From contig CAWKNQ010000023.1 of the NCBI GenBank assembly GCA_963850995.1, forward strand, positions 53,825 to 117,824: 64,000 nt of DNA, written 5' to 3'. The translations under genes and the position numbers were made by a program. The stretch comes from Gaiellasilicea sp963850995 (GTDB lineage Bacteria; Actinomycetota; Thermoleophilia; Gaiellales; Gaiellaceae). The notes under the pieces are model-generated. The model did not search any database, had not been told where the DNA came from, and saw only the letters and a program-made list of their open reading frames with translations. Positions 17,101 through 25,566 of this stretch are shown here, piece by piece. Each line of letters starts with the position of its first letter. Position 1 is the first letter of the stretch.

Positions 17101-18118
17101 GGCCGAGTCGGGCTTCGCCTCCACCGTGTAGGTCATGTCGCGCGTCTGCAGGTCGGTGAACGTCGACCCGTCGGTGACGACGTACTGGAGCGTCTCGACG
17201 TTCGTGTTGTCGATCGTCGGGTAGTAGACGTCGCTGAGCACGCCGTTCGCGACCGTGTACCAGACCTTCGAGGTCGTGTTGCGGGCGGTGCCGAGGCAGT
17301 CCTTCCTCGCCAGACCGAAGTGGGAGAGCGCGCCCGGGGCTCCCGTCGGGTTGTCGGCGACGACCGTGAGGACGTGTGACGCCGCGTTGTAGGTGAAGGT
17401 GACCTTCGCGTTGTCCGCCGGGACGGTGAAGGCGATGTTGGCGCCGCCGGGTACGCCACCTGCTCCGTAGTTCTCGTCGAAGCTCTCGTTGATCGCGACC
17501 TTCCCCTCGTACGCGCCGGCAGGGAGCGCCGTCGTCTCGAACGAGTAGATGCCGTCCCCATCCGGGTCCTGGAGCCACGAGCGCAGGCAGGAGGGATCCC
17601 AGTCACCCGGGCAACCGAGCTCGGACTGGAAGCTTCCGGGCGCGACGGCGATCACCGAGTTCCTGTTGTCGGTGACCCAGTGGCTCTTGTGGTCGTAGTA
17701 GAACTTGACGTCCGCGCTCGCCGCGAGGTTGAGCGGGATGTTCGGGCCATCCGGCTGCGCGCGGAGGCCGTAGTTCTCGGTCCACGAGTCGTTCAGCGGA
17801 GCCTTGTACTCGAAGCTGCCCGCGAGGCAGCGCGAACGTGCGCTGCCAGACGTCGTCGGCGGCGTCGTAGGTGAGATGAGTCGCGGCGCACTCCGGCTGC
17901 CAGTCGCCAGGGCAGCCGAGCTCCGACTGCAGCGAGCCGGCGATCGTGACGGCCGTCGGGTTCGGCGTGTGCGATGCCGACGCGACCGGAAGCAGGACGA
18001 GCGCGGCCCCGGCGAGCGCGAGCAACACCAGCTGACCCTTTCTCAGCCTGGTCGACCCGCTCGAGGCCGGCGTTCGGGCACCGGCGATCCTCGCGCCACG
18101 CATCTCGCCGACCAGCAT
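14178..18118 (-). CDS. Secreted GH15 glucodextranase/glucoamylase-like enzyme (two frameshifts)
   Basis: Predicted extracellular exo-acting alpha-glucan hydrolase. Order: signal peptide (hydrophobic run before A-S-A-S-H-T-P); two related N-terminal modules, each with S-E-L-G-C-P-G-D-W, resembling pullulanase/X25-type starch modules; the glucodextranase N domain; a GH15 (alpha/alpha)6 barrel; and a Glucodextran_C/DOMON-like C-terminal domain (N-A-S-D-P-D-G-D-D-D-G-P-G-x-Y). Catalytic signatures are R-W-E-E-Q-S-G (about 15976-15992) and I-P-E-Q-N-W-E (about 15360-15380). Two single extra bases break the frame: 16053, where removing it gives S-L-Y-Q-N-H-I-K-P-A-A-N-F, and about 17826, where L-P-A-G-S-F-E-Y-K is restored. 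Start is an ATG at 18118; another ATG at 18103 is possible. No sugar-transport genes are adjacent. Confidence 0.85.
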
Positions 18119-18160
18119 ACGACTGCCCGCGGGCCCGAGCAAAGGGGCCCGTTGGGGCAC

Positions 18161-18430
18161 CTACTTCTGGACGTAGGCCGTTATCGGCTGGATGACGCCG
18201 TGCTCTTGCATCCTGGCCAAGACTTCCGGCGCCGGTGACGCCAGCATGCCCTGCAGGGCCTCGAGGTCGGCAACGTCCGCGGTGATCGCAATGTTCTTGC
18301 TGCCGTCGGCGGCGACGTAGTCGGTGACGTTGCTACCGGTGCCCGACTCGATGGCAGCCCTGCGTCCTTCCTTGCCCTGCAACCAACGGTCGATGTCTTC
18401 AACGGCGTGGGTGATGACGACCTTGGGCAT
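18161..18430 (-). CDS. Small ferredoxin-fold-like protein, 89 aa
   Basis: Soluble protein with a regular beta-alpha-beta pattern: K-V-V-I-T-H at the N-terminus, a helix D-I-D-R-W-L, then D-Y-V-A, N-I-A-I-T-A-D-V and a last helix followed by I-T-A-Y-V. This suggests a dimeric alpha/beta-barrel-type (antibiotic-monooxygenase-like) fold. No catalytic residues can be named. A GGGAGT ribosome-binding site precedes the ATG. Function unknown. Confidence 0.65.
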   Translation of the reverse strand: MPKVVITHAVEDIDRWLQGKEGRRAAIESGTGSNVTDYVAADGSKNIAITADVADLEALQGMLASPAPEVLARMQEHGVIQPITAYVQK

Positions 18431-18464
18431 ACGACTCCCTTCGAGTAGACACGGACTGGAACGA

Positions 18465-18869
18465 CTAGCCGGAGGCGGTTCCCGCTTTCCCCTCCCAGTA
18501 GCGGTTGAGCGCGCCCTGGACCTTCACGAACCAGACGATCGCGGGGACGATCAGGACCGCGCCGGGGAACAGCCAGAGGCCGGTCCAGCCGCTCATCGGG
18601 GGATCTTGGCCGTCCTTGCGATACATCTTCCCGATCTCTGACGGAATGACGAACGCCATCACGGGGTTGATCACGATCCAGATGACGAGACCGAGCACCC
18701 CGCCCAGGCCCTCGCTGGTGTGCTGCTTCATCTCCTCGGCGGTCTTGTAGACCCAGTAAAAGCTGTAGAGGCTGAACGTGACGATGTACAGCAGGATCCC
18801 GAAGCCGATGCCTCGGGGCTGGCCGAGTGGGCCGGGGTTGCCTGACGGTGAGACGACTGACGCTTCCAC
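18465..18869 (-). CDS. DUF4234-type membrane protein
   Basis: 134 residues with three hydrophobic segments. A helix I-G-F-G-I-L-L-Y-I-V-T-F-S-L-Y-S-F-Y-W-V-Y-K (about residues 22-43) matches the N-terminal motif of DUF4234 proteins (short helix, then F-Y-W-x-Y). The GTG start is chosen because AAGGAGGT lies just upstream; the longer frame is a Pro/Arg-rich shadow. It is divergent from the ABC importer operon. Function unknown. Confidence 0.7.
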   Translation of the reverse strand: MEASVVSPSGNPGPLGQPRGIGFGILLYIVTFSLYSFYWVYKTAEEMKQHTSEGLGGVLGLVIWIVINPVMAFVIPSEIGKMYRKDGQDPPMSGWTGLWLFPGAVLIVPAIVWFVKVQGALNRYWEGKAGTASG

Positions 18870-19029
18870 TGCACCTCCTTGGACGCGAGGATTGTCGCAG
18901 GGCGATCGTGCGGGCGCCCCTGGAGGCGGCGCGCAGCCTCGTCTGATAGGAAGTCTCGCGCATGCGGGGTCACAGCTGAACGACGGCGTCACCGCAGCGG
19001 CCGCGCCTGCGGCGACGACCGCGGGGCGC

Positions 19030-19815
19030 GTGCTCGTCCGCCTGGAGCACGTGCGGCTCGGCTATTGGGTCGACCGCAGCTTCCATACCGCCGTCGGCGA
19101 TGCGACCTTCGAGATCGCCGCGCGCGAGAAGTTGATGCTGATCGGCCCATCGGGGTGCGGGAAGTCGACGATCCTGAAAGCGATCGCGGGCTTCATGGCC
19201 CCGGTCGGCGGCACGATCTCGGTCGCGGGCCGCGTCAGCCTGGCGCCCGGGCCCGACAGGGCCGTCGTGTTCCAGGAATTCGACCAGCTCTTCCCGTGGC
19301 GCACGGTGCTGAGCAACGTCGCCTATCCGCTGCGGGTCAACGGACGGTCACGGAAGGAGGCGGCCGACATCGCGCACGCCTTCCTCGAGCTGACGCACCT
19401 CTCGCACGCCGCCGACCGGTATCCGCACGAGCTCTCCGGCGGGATGAAGCAACGCGTCGCGATCGCGCGAGCGCTCGCCCTCGAGCCGACGGTCCTTCTG
19501 ATGGACGAGCCGTTCGGCGCCCTCGACGCGATCACGCGCCAGCGCCTGCAGGGCGAAGTGAACCGGATCGTCGAGCAGACGAACGTGACACTGCTGTTCG
19601 TCACGCACTCGATCGAGGAGGCGCTGATCCTCGGCGACCGCGTTGTCATTCTCGGCAACACACCTTCGACCGTGCTCGAGGTCGTCGACGTTCGCGAGCT
19701 CGGTGGCCCGGAGACCGTCGAGTACGCCCGAATGCGGGGGCATCTGCGCGATCTGCTCGCAGTGGACAAGGACGTCGACGAGGAGGTGGAGCGAAACGAT
19801 GACCACATCGACTGA
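19030..19815 (+). CDS. ABC transporter ATP-binding protein, NitT/TauT type
   Basis: ATPase of an importer for an unknown anion or small organic (nitrate/sulfonate/bicarbonate/thiamine-precursor superfamily). Walker A G-P-S-G-C-G-K-S-T, Q-loop F-Q-E-F-D-Q-L-F-P-W-R, signature L-S-G-G-M-K-Q-R, Walker B L-L-M-D-E-P-F-G-A-L-D and the H-loop T-H-S-I-E-E-A are all intact. The start is uncertain: GTG at 19030 gives a normal-length protein, but no good ribosome-binding site precedes it, and the open frame continues upstream across the divergent DUF4234 gene. It overlaps the permease gene by 17 bp. Confidence 0.88.
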   Translation: MLVRLEHVRLGYWVDRSFHTAVGDATFEIAAREKLMLIGPSGCGKSTILKAIAGFMAPVGGTISVAGRVSLAPGPDRAVVFQEFDQLFPWRTVLSNVAYPLRVNGRSRKEAADIAHAFLELTHLSHAADRYPHELSGGMKQRVAIARALALEPTVLLMDEPFGALDAITRQRLQGEVNRIVEQTNVTLLFVTHSIEEALILGDRVVILGNTPSTVLEVVDVRELGGPETVEYARMRGHLRDLLAVDKDVDEEVERNDDHID

Positions 19816-20623
19816 CGTCGCCGCGGTGCCCGCGAGGCCGCGGGCGCTCGGCTGGGAGCGCCTGCCGGTCGCGCTCCGGCGCGCACTCATCGGCGCCGTG
19901 CTGATCGCGATCTGGCACGTCTACGCCGTCAGCGAGGGGCCGCTGCTCATCGCGACACCGTGGCAGACGGCCCAGGCGTTCTGGACCGGCTGGACGGAGG
20001 GATCCCTGGCGAGCTCGACGTGGACGACGCTGCAGATCCTCCTCGAGGGCGTCGGCATCGGCGCGCTCATCGCGGCCGTCCTGACCGCGTTCGCCACCCT
20101 GTCCACGGTCGGCGACGACCTCCTCGCGCTGCTGACCTCGATCCTCAACCCGCTGCCGGGAGTCGCCGTCCTGCCGGTCGCGATGCTGATCTTCGGCATC
20201 AACGACGCGGCGTTGCGCTTCGTCATCGTCAATGCGACGATCTGGCCGATCGCAATCGCCCTCAGCACAGGCTTCAAGACCGCGAACCAGACCTACGTCG
20301 CCGTCGGGCGCAACATCGGGCTCTCACGCGTGCGGGTGATCACCGACGTACTCGCGCCGGCCGCACTGCCGTCCGCGATCTCGGGCCTCAAGACGGCGTG
20401 GGCGTTCGGCTGGCGCACCATCATCGCGGCGGAGCTCATCTTCGGCGTCGCCGGATCGGAAGGAGGCATCGGCAACGTGATCAACAACGCGCGCCTCTAT
20501 CTCCTGACCGACCAGGTCTTCGCCGCGCTGGTAACGATCGCCCTGCTCGGGGTCCTGTTCGAGACTGCGTTCGGGCTCCTCGAGCGCCGGACCGTCGTCC
20601 GCTGGGGCATGAAGACGTCGTGA
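19799..20623 (+). CDS. ABC transporter permease, NitT/TauT type
   Basis: Integral membrane subunit, 274 residues with six predicted helices. The cytoplasmic coupling loop is of the BPD_transp_1 type (V-G-R-N-I-G-L-S-R-V-R-V-I-T-D-V-L-A-P-A-A-L-P, about residues 170-192). The E-A-A-like region with I-S-G-L-K-T-A-W-A-F-G-W follows. The ATG lies inside the ATPase gene, indicating translational coupling. It works with the preceding ATPase and the following binding protein. Confidence 0.9.
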   Translation: MTTSTDVAAVPARPRALGWERLPVALRRALIGAVLIAIWHVYAVSEGPLLIATPWQTAQAFWTGWTEGSLASSTWTTLQILLEGVGIGALIAAVLTAFATLSTVGDDLLALLTSILNPLPGVAVLPVAMLIFGINDAALRFVIVNATIWPIAIALSTGFKTANQTYVAVGRNIGLSRVRVITDVLAPAALPSAISGLKTAWAFGWRTIIAAELIFGVAGSEGGIGNVINNARLYLLTDQVFAALVTIALLGVLFETAFGLLERRTVVRWGMKTS

Positions 20624-20651
20624 ACGTCCATCGTCAAGAAGGGGGTAGAGC

Positions 20652-21641
20652 TTGAAGACTCGTCTGCTCACGCTCGCGACAATGCTTTCGGCGGTCGCGC
20701 TCGTGGTCTTCGCCGCGGTCGCACTCGCCGGCGCGAAGGCGCCCGGCCCGCCGGCGAAGATCACGATCGCCTACCAGCCGGGCCTGGGCTACGCACCGCT
20801 GATCCTGATGAAGCAGCAGCGGGTGATCGAGAGGCGGTATCCCGGCACGCAAGTCGAGTGGAAGGTGCTGGCCTCGGGCACGCCGATCACGAACGGGGTC
20901 ATCTCCGGGGACATCGAGATCGGCGCCGTCGGCACCGGGCCGTTCCTCGTCGGCTGGGCGCGCGGCGTGGACTGGAAGGTGATCGCCCCGCTCAACCTCG
21001 GCGACCTCTGGCTCATGGCCCGCGACCCGAACATCAAGACGGTCGCCGATCTCCGCGGCAAGCGCATCGCCACGCCCACCAACACCTCGATCCAGGCGGT
21101 GATGCTCCGCAAGATGGCGGAGGTGAAGCTCGGCGACTCGAAGGCGCTCGACTCGGGGCTCCTCGCCATGGATCACCCGGACGGCATGCAGGCACTCTTG
21201 TCGGGACAGATCGACGCGCACTTCACCTCGCCGCCGTTCCAGTTCCAGGAGAAGGTCCGCGGCGCGCGCGTCATCGGACGCACGTACAACTACTTCGGCG
21301 CCCACTCGTTCCTCGTCACGGTGATGACCCAGAAGTTCTACGACGAGCACAGCGACTTCGCGCGGTTCTTCTACAACCAGGTCGCGGCGATGCAGACCCT
21401 GATCAAGAAGGATCCGGACCGGGTCGCCAAGGTTCTGGCGACGGACGCCGGAGGCGTTCCCACGCCCCGGCAGTTCAAGCAATGGCTGGTCAATCCGGCC
21501 CTGACGTGGACGACGCAGCCGCTCGGCCTGATGCGCACGGCGACGTTCATGAGCCGGACCGGCCAGCTCGGAGGCAGCAAGCTGCCGACCAGCTGGTCAC
21601 AGCTCGTCTTCCCGCCGGTCCAGGGCCAGAAGGGGAGTTGA
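20652..21641 (+). CDS. ABC transporter substrate-binding protein (NMT1/SsuA-like)
   Basis: Periplasmic-type (cell-surface) solute receptor. It has a signal peptide (about residues 1-27, K-T-R-L then a hydrophobic core ending A-L-A-G-A) and the family pattern K-I-T-I-A-Y-Q-P-G-L-G-Y-A-P, S-G-T-P-I-T-N-G-V-I-S-G-D-I-E-I-G, L-R-G-K-R-I-A-T-P. No lipobox Cys is evident at the cleavage site. It starts with TTG, 10 nt after an AAGGGGG ribosome-binding site. The ligand cannot be inferred; no thiamine riboswitch or sulfonate genes are nearby. Confidence 0.88.
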   Translation: MKTRLLTLATMLSAVALVVFAAVALAGAKAPGPPAKITIAYQPGLGYAPLILMKQQRVIERRYPGTQVEWKVLASGTPITNGVISGDIEIGAVGTGPFLVGWARGVDWKVIAPLNLGDLWLMARDPNIKTVADLRGKRIATPTNTSIQAVMLRKMAEVKLGDSKALDSGLLAMDHPDGMQALLSGQIDAHFTSPPFQFQEKVRGARVIGRTYNYFGAHSFLVTVMTQKFYDEHSDFARFFYNQVAAMQTLIKKDPDRVAKVLATDAGGVPTPRQFKQWLVNPALTWTTQPLGLMRTATFMSRTGQLGGSKLPTSWSQLVFPPVQGQKGS

Positions 21642-21653
21642 CGCAGCTCGGGT

Positions 21654-21686
21654 GAGGTCGGGATTCGCGGGGCGGATCCCGACCTC
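21654..21686 (+). terminator. Terminator between the importer operon and a convergent gene
   Basis: Perfect 11-bp arms GAGGTCGGGAT / ATCCCGACCTC with an 11-nt loop, 13 nt after the binding-protein stop. It could serve both converging transcripts; no T-run. Confidence 0.65.
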
Positions 21687-21709
21687 GCTAGCCGGGGTCA
21701 GCGATCGGG

Positions 21710-22162
21710 TTAGTCGATGAGCCGGTTCACGAGGATGACCGCCCTCACGCCGGTCAGGTCGTACTCGCAGGAAGCGAGATCCCTTCCGAGCCCGCGAAAG
21801 CGATAGATGGACTCCTGGCCGTCGACGGCGGTCGGACACATGCCGCGGAACGGATGCTTCCGAAAGTAGTCGGAGGTGATCTCCGAGATGGCCCTGAGCA
21901 GGCGTGCGCGGTCGGTCGGCTTCAACGCGCGTCGCTTGCCGCCTGACGGGATGATCCAACGGTCGGTGATGGTGACCATCGAGCGGCACTCCTTCCCCGG
22001 CCGGTTCCTACCCTGGTAGCACAGTCCGCCGTGCTGGACGACGGTCGCGATCGGGACCGAGCGAAGACGCGGCGAGCTCGAAGGTTGCTCGGCGGAGGCC
22101 GATCCCATCCCGGCAAGCGTTGCTGCCGTGACGAGGGAGACGAGAGCAACCGCTGCCTTCAT
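21710..22162 (-). CDS. Secreted hypothetical protein, 150 aa
   Basis: Signal peptide at residues 1-24 (M-K-A-A-V-A-L-V-S-L then A-S-A-E). The mature part has four Cys (in G-L-C-Y-Q-G, K-E-C-R-S, G-M-C-P and A-S-C-E-Y), which could form two disulfides. It also has a basic middle (S-G-G-K-R-R-A-L-K-P). No family recognised. It is convergent with the ABC importer. Confidence 0.65.
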   Translation of the reverse strand: MKAAVALVSLVTAATLAGMGSASAEQPSSSPRLRSVPIATVVQHGGLCYQGRNRPGKECRSMVTITDRWIIPSGGKRRALKPTDRARLLRAISEITSDYFRKHPFRGMCPTAVDGQESIYRFRGLGRDLASCEYDLTGVRAVILVNRLID

Positions 22163-22209
22163 GTGGTGTATGCGCCGCCGGGCGTCGCGAGATCACAGCG
22201 GGTATCGGC

Positions 22210-23788
22210 TCAGCCGCGCAAGGCGCCGGCTCGTTCGAGCTCCAGCTGGCGGAGCTCGATGCGCCGGATCTTCCCGGTCAGCGTCTTGGGCAGGTCGGCG
22301 ACGAACTCGATCCGCCGCGGATAGGCGTACGCGGACAGCCGCTTGCGGACGAACGCCTTGATCTCGTCGGCGAGCTCCTCGGACGGCTCGTGGTCGGCCG
22401 CGAGCACGATGAACGCCTTGACCACGTTGCCGCGCAGCTCGTCGGGCGAGGCCACGGCCGCCGCCTCGCGCACGGCCGGATGCTCGAGACAGACGGACTC
22501 GACCTCGAACGGGCCGACGCGGTAGCCGGCGGCGATGATCACGTCGTCGGCGCGCCCCTCGTACCAGACGTACCCGTCCTCGTCCTGGCTCGCGGCGTCC
22601 TTCGTGTGGAACCACTCGCCGCCGAACACCTCCTCGCTGTCGTCGGGCCGGTTCCAGTAGCCGAGCGGGTAGTGCGGGTTCGTGCGGGCGCGCAGGCAGA
22701 TCTCACCGCGCTCGCCCTGGGCGACAGGCCGCTCGTCCTCGTCCAGGATCTGGACGTCCCAGCCGGGCATCGGCTTGCCCATCGAGCCCTCGCGGACCTC
22801 CATGAACGGGTAGTTCCCGACGAGCGGATACGACTCCGTCAGCCCGTAGTAGTCGAGCACGGTCACGCCGTACTGCTCCCGGAACCAGCGAATCGCCTCC
22901 GGGTTCAGCGGCTCGCCGGCCGAGCAGACGCGCCGGAACTTCTGCGGATACCGCGTCCCGGCGTCTTCGATCGCCATCATCGCCCGCATCGCCGTCGGCG
23001 TCGTGAAGACGTTCGTCACCTCGTGGCGGCTGAGGAAGTCGAGCTGCTTGTGCGGATCGAAGCCGGCCTCGCGCCGGTACACGCACTGCACCGCGCCGAG
23101 CCGCCACGGGCCCAAGCAGCGGCGCGATCCCCGCCGCCCACGCCCATTCGCCCATGCCGTGGAACCGCTCGCCGTCGGCGACCTCGTGGCTGTACACGAA
23201 CTCCTCGTGGCCGAGGATGTAGCGGTGGGCATGCACGATGCCCTTCGCGAGCCCGGTCGTTCCCGACGTGTAGTAGAGCTGGGCGGGATCGTCGGCCGAG
23301 CCGTGTCGCCCGGGACGGGCTCGGTCGAGGCGCCCGCGAAGGTATCGGCGGCGAGCACCAGCGTCGGTGCACTCCGAGTCGGCGAAGCGCGGCGCGTTGT
23401 CCGCGTCCGTGACCACCAGCTTCGCGCCCGAGTCCGAGAGGCGATGGCGAATCGAGTCGTCGCCGTAGAGCACCGACATCGAGAGCAGGATCGCGCCGAG
23501 CTTCCAGACGCCGAAGAAGATCGCCGCGGTCTCCGGCGTCGGCGGCAGCACGACCGCCACGCGGTCGCCGCGCTCGACCCCCAGCTCGCGGAGCAGGTGC
23601 GCCGCCTGGTTCGCGAGGTCCTGGAGCTCTCCCCACGCCAGCTCCCGGTAGGAGCCGTCGAAGCTCTCCCACACCATCGCGAGCTTGTCGCGAGGGTGCT
23701 TGTCGCAGACGTCGGACGCGATGTTGTAGCGCGCCGGCACGTCCCAGCGATGCGCTGCGCAGAGCTGCTCGTACGAGGTCGAAGCCAT
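22210..23788 (-). CDS. Acyl-CoA/acetyl-CoA synthetase-like AMP-forming ligase (three indels)
   Basis: Adenylate-forming enzyme that activates a carboxylic acid (medium-chain or aromatic) to its CoA thioester via acyl-AMP. Motifs: A3 Y-Y-T-S-G-T-T-G-L-A-K-G (about 23250), A5 Y-Y-G-L-T-E-S (about 22840), A7/A8 Y-E-G-R-A-D-D-V-I-I-A-A-G-Y-R-V-G-P-F-E-V-E and the C-terminal Lys in L-P-K-T-L-T-G-K-I-R-R. The frame breaks three times: an extra base near 23362, a missing base near 23302 (GGG read as GG) and an extra C near 23110. With these repaired the protein is about 525 residues, the normal length. The indels lie in short homopolymers, favouring sequence error. Confidence 0.85.
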
Positions 23789-23824
23789 GAGCTGCGGGCT
23801 CAGGATCTCACCGTTCAGGGCGCA

Positions 23825-24214
23825 TCACAAGACCAGGCGCGATCGGAGCCCTGGCAGCCCGTCGAACGCCGAAGCGTCCGCGCTGACGACGGTGCGATCG
23901 CTCGCGACTGCCGTCGCAGCAATGATCAAATCGTGCGCGCCACGCGGCACGCCTGCCTCGCGTGTGTAGGCGAGCAGGGACGCGTGTGCGCGCGCCACGG
24001 CGAGGTCGTAAGCCTCGACCGGGACGCTCCGGAGGATGCGTTCCACGAACTCCCGGCGCGCCTCGCGACGCTCCTTCGACGCGAGCTCCACCCCCACGAG
24101 GAGCTCTGCTGCGGTGATCGCCGCGATCGCAACGTCGTCCTCGTCGGCGACGACGGCATCGAGTGTGCTGCCGACGCGCTCGGCCGCGACGAGCACGCTC
24201 GTGTCGAGAATCAG
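23825..24214 (-). CDS. PIN-domain toxin (VapC-like)
   Basis: Predicted ribonuclease toxin of a type II toxin-antitoxin pair. PIN acidic residues are visible: L-D-T-S-V-L at the N-terminus, A-A-E-L-L-V-G (about 38), A-H-D-L-I-I-A-A-T-A (about 96) and V-V-S-A-D-A-S-A-F (about 110). An ATG at 24277 would add 21 uncharacteristic residues. A CTG at 24214 overlaps the antitoxin stop as CTGA and places L-I-L-D-T-S at the N-terminus as in the family, so I prefer it. Pairs with the Phd-like gene directly upstream. Confidence 0.85.
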   Translation of the reverse strand: MILDTSVLVAAERVGSTLDAVVADEDDVAIAAITAAELLVGVELASKERREARREFVERILRSVPVEAYDLAVARAHASLLAYTREAGVPRGAHDLIIAATAVASDRTVVSADASAFDGLPGLRSRLVL

Positions 24215-24459
24215 CCGTTCCAGTCGCGCTCCTCGGGAGTCAGCGACTTGCGGAGTGCACGAAGCTCCGACTCCCACGCCGAGTCGGGGCCATGCTCGCG
24301 GAGGATCGCCTTCACCGCCCGTCCGTCCGCGCCGGAGGTCGGGCCGATGGACGCGACTGCGCGGCCGCGCCGGACTACCACGAACGTCTCGCCGCGACGC
24401 TCGACCGCGTCGAGCAGCTCGAAAAGCGTCGGCCGCTTCCGTCGCGCTAGCCGTCTCAT
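24211..24459 (-). CDS. Phd/YefM-type antitoxin
   Basis: 82 residues. The N-terminal DNA-binding fold shows F-E-L-L-D-A-V-E-R-R-G-E-T-F-V-V-V-R-R-G-R-A-V-A with the Phd-family core (helix, then beta hairpin, then A-x-I-G-P). The C-terminal half (residues 45-82) is the expected toxin-neutralising tail rich in Glu and Arg. It probably represses its own promoter and blocks the PIN toxin. It begins 24 bp after the end of the RES toxin gene, so two toxin-antitoxin pairs are in tandem. Confidence 0.8.
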   Translation of the reverse strand: MRRLARRKRPTLFELLDAVERRGETFVVVRRGRAVASIGPTSGADGRAVKAILREHGPDSAWESELRALRKSLTPEERDWNG

Positions 24460-24483
24460 CGAGATCAGATTATCAGATGCGCC

Positions 24484-25062
24484 TCAGCGGATGACGCCGG
24501 GGACGACGATGATTCCGAAGCGCTCCTCCGCTTCGCGAATCAGATCGTCGGGGATCGAGCCGCTCGCGTCGACCGACCAGTCGGCTTCTCCGGCGGCGCC
24601 GAACAGCGCGATCCCGAGAAGTGAGCCGGATGGATCGTGCCGGAGCCGGTAGCGGATGCCCGCAAAGCCCGCGCCGGCGAACGCCTCCGCCCAGCGCCGG
24701 CAGAGCTCGTAGTCGTCGCTCGCACCGATCTCGAGCGTGATTCCGAACCGCCTCGCCTCTTCGACCGTGCAGTCGGCGAGACGCAGCCGCGCCGGAGCAC
24801 GGAGCGTTGCCAGGGCGCGGTCCGCCACGGTCGAGGCATGCACGATGCGCGGGTCGCGGAACGCTTCGACGAATGCTCCGAGCGGTTCCTCCGCGAGATA
24901 GCAGGTACCCCGTCCGGGCTCGAGATCGAAGCGGCCGCTTCCGTCGGAGCTGAACCACCAGGGGTTGCGCCCGCGGCGATGGATCCGCGCTAGACGTCGA
25001 CTCGGCCGCAGGTCGAAGACCGGGAAGCCGGACAGGGCGCCCGGCTCTTGCAGCGGGCTCAG
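24484..25062 (-). CDS. RES-domain toxin (NAD+-degrading family)
   Basis: RES-domain proteins such as MbcT deplete NAD+ by phosphorolysis or hydrolysis. Visible: L-A-R-I-H-R-R-G-R-N-P-W-W-F (the conserved Arg near residue 30), G-T-C-Y-L-A-E-E-P-L-G-A-F-V-E-A-F (the conserved Tyr/Glu segment, about 57-73) and G-I-R-Y-R-L-R-H-D, giving 192 residues. No ATG, GTG or TTG precedes the domain; the first such codon, GTG at 24843, would delete the active site. The frame is open to a CTG at 25062 that overlaps the antitoxin stop as CTGA, so translation probably starts there by coupling. Confidence 0.8.
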   Translation of the reverse strand: MSPLQEPGALSGFPVFDLRPSRRLARIHRRGRNPWWFSSDGSGRFDLEPGRGTCYLAEEPLGAFVEAFRDPRIVHASTVADRALATLRAPARLRLADCTVEEARRFGITLEIGASDDYELCRRWAEAFAGAGFAGIRYRLRHDPSGSLLGIALFGAAGEADWSVDASGSIPDDLIREAEERFGIIVVPGVIR

Positions 25063-25565
25063 CGAGCCAGCGGCGCCGCGCTACGGCGGGCCGCCTCGAT
25101 CAGCGGCCGATCGGCCCTGCGCTCACGCAGCCAATCGGCCGGCGTGAAGTCGTCGAGTAGCGGCTGCGGCTCGCAGAACCACGAGGCGGCCGTGTACGGA
25201 TCGACGCTCGCTTCCGTGAAGTGCCCGACCGCGGGCGGTACAGCCGAGTAGGCGCGGCCCTGCTCCAGATCGAATTGAAACGCTGGAAACAGCGGTCGTC
25301 CGCCCTGCGTAGCGAGCGCCAGCAGCCGCCCCCTCTTCGCCAGATCATGGACGGCCTGACGGCTCTTCAGCCCGAGCAGCTCCTGGACTTCGTCGCGGCT
25401 CAGCAGCCGCCCGAGCCGTTCTCGCCAGATCAGATCGGAGGCGGCCAGAAGCGCCCCGCGGCGCCCGAGCTCGCCGGCGTCGAAGCCCTCCTCCTTGCCG
25501 TTCAGCCCCAGCGCGTCGAGCGCCGCTACGAAGGCACGGCCCGCCTCTGCTGTTGCGCTGCTCAT
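25059..25565 (-). CDS. Antitoxin partner of the RES toxin (Xre/MbcA-like)
   Basis: 168 residues. The centre has a DNA-binding-like helix pair (S-R-D-E-V-Q-E-L-L-G-L-K-S-R-Q-A-V-H-D, about 56-74). The C-terminal part ends P-Q-P-L-L-D-D-F-T-P-A-D-W-L-R (about 135-150), close to the toxin-binding C-terminus of RES-associated antitoxins (L-x-G-x-T-P-x-x-W-L). Its position immediately upstream of the RES gene with overlapping ends supports the pairing. The gene starts 1 nt after the stop of the DUF4389 protein. Confidence 0.78.
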   Translation of the reverse strand: MSSATAEAGRAFVAALDALGLNGKEEGFDAGELGRRGALLAASDLIWRERLGRLLSRDEVQELLGLKSRQAVHDLAKRGRLLALATQGGRPLFPAFQFDLEQGRAYSAVPPAVGHFTEASVDPYTAASWFCEPQPLLDDFTPADWLRERRADRPLIEAARRSAAPLAR

Positions 25566-25566
25566 T

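Noticed and set aside
18870..19029. Riboswitch (for example thiamine) upstream of the NitT/TauT-type importer
   Set aside because: No recognisable conserved riboswitch core was seen in the 160-bp gap; the leader is GC-rich without the expected motifs.
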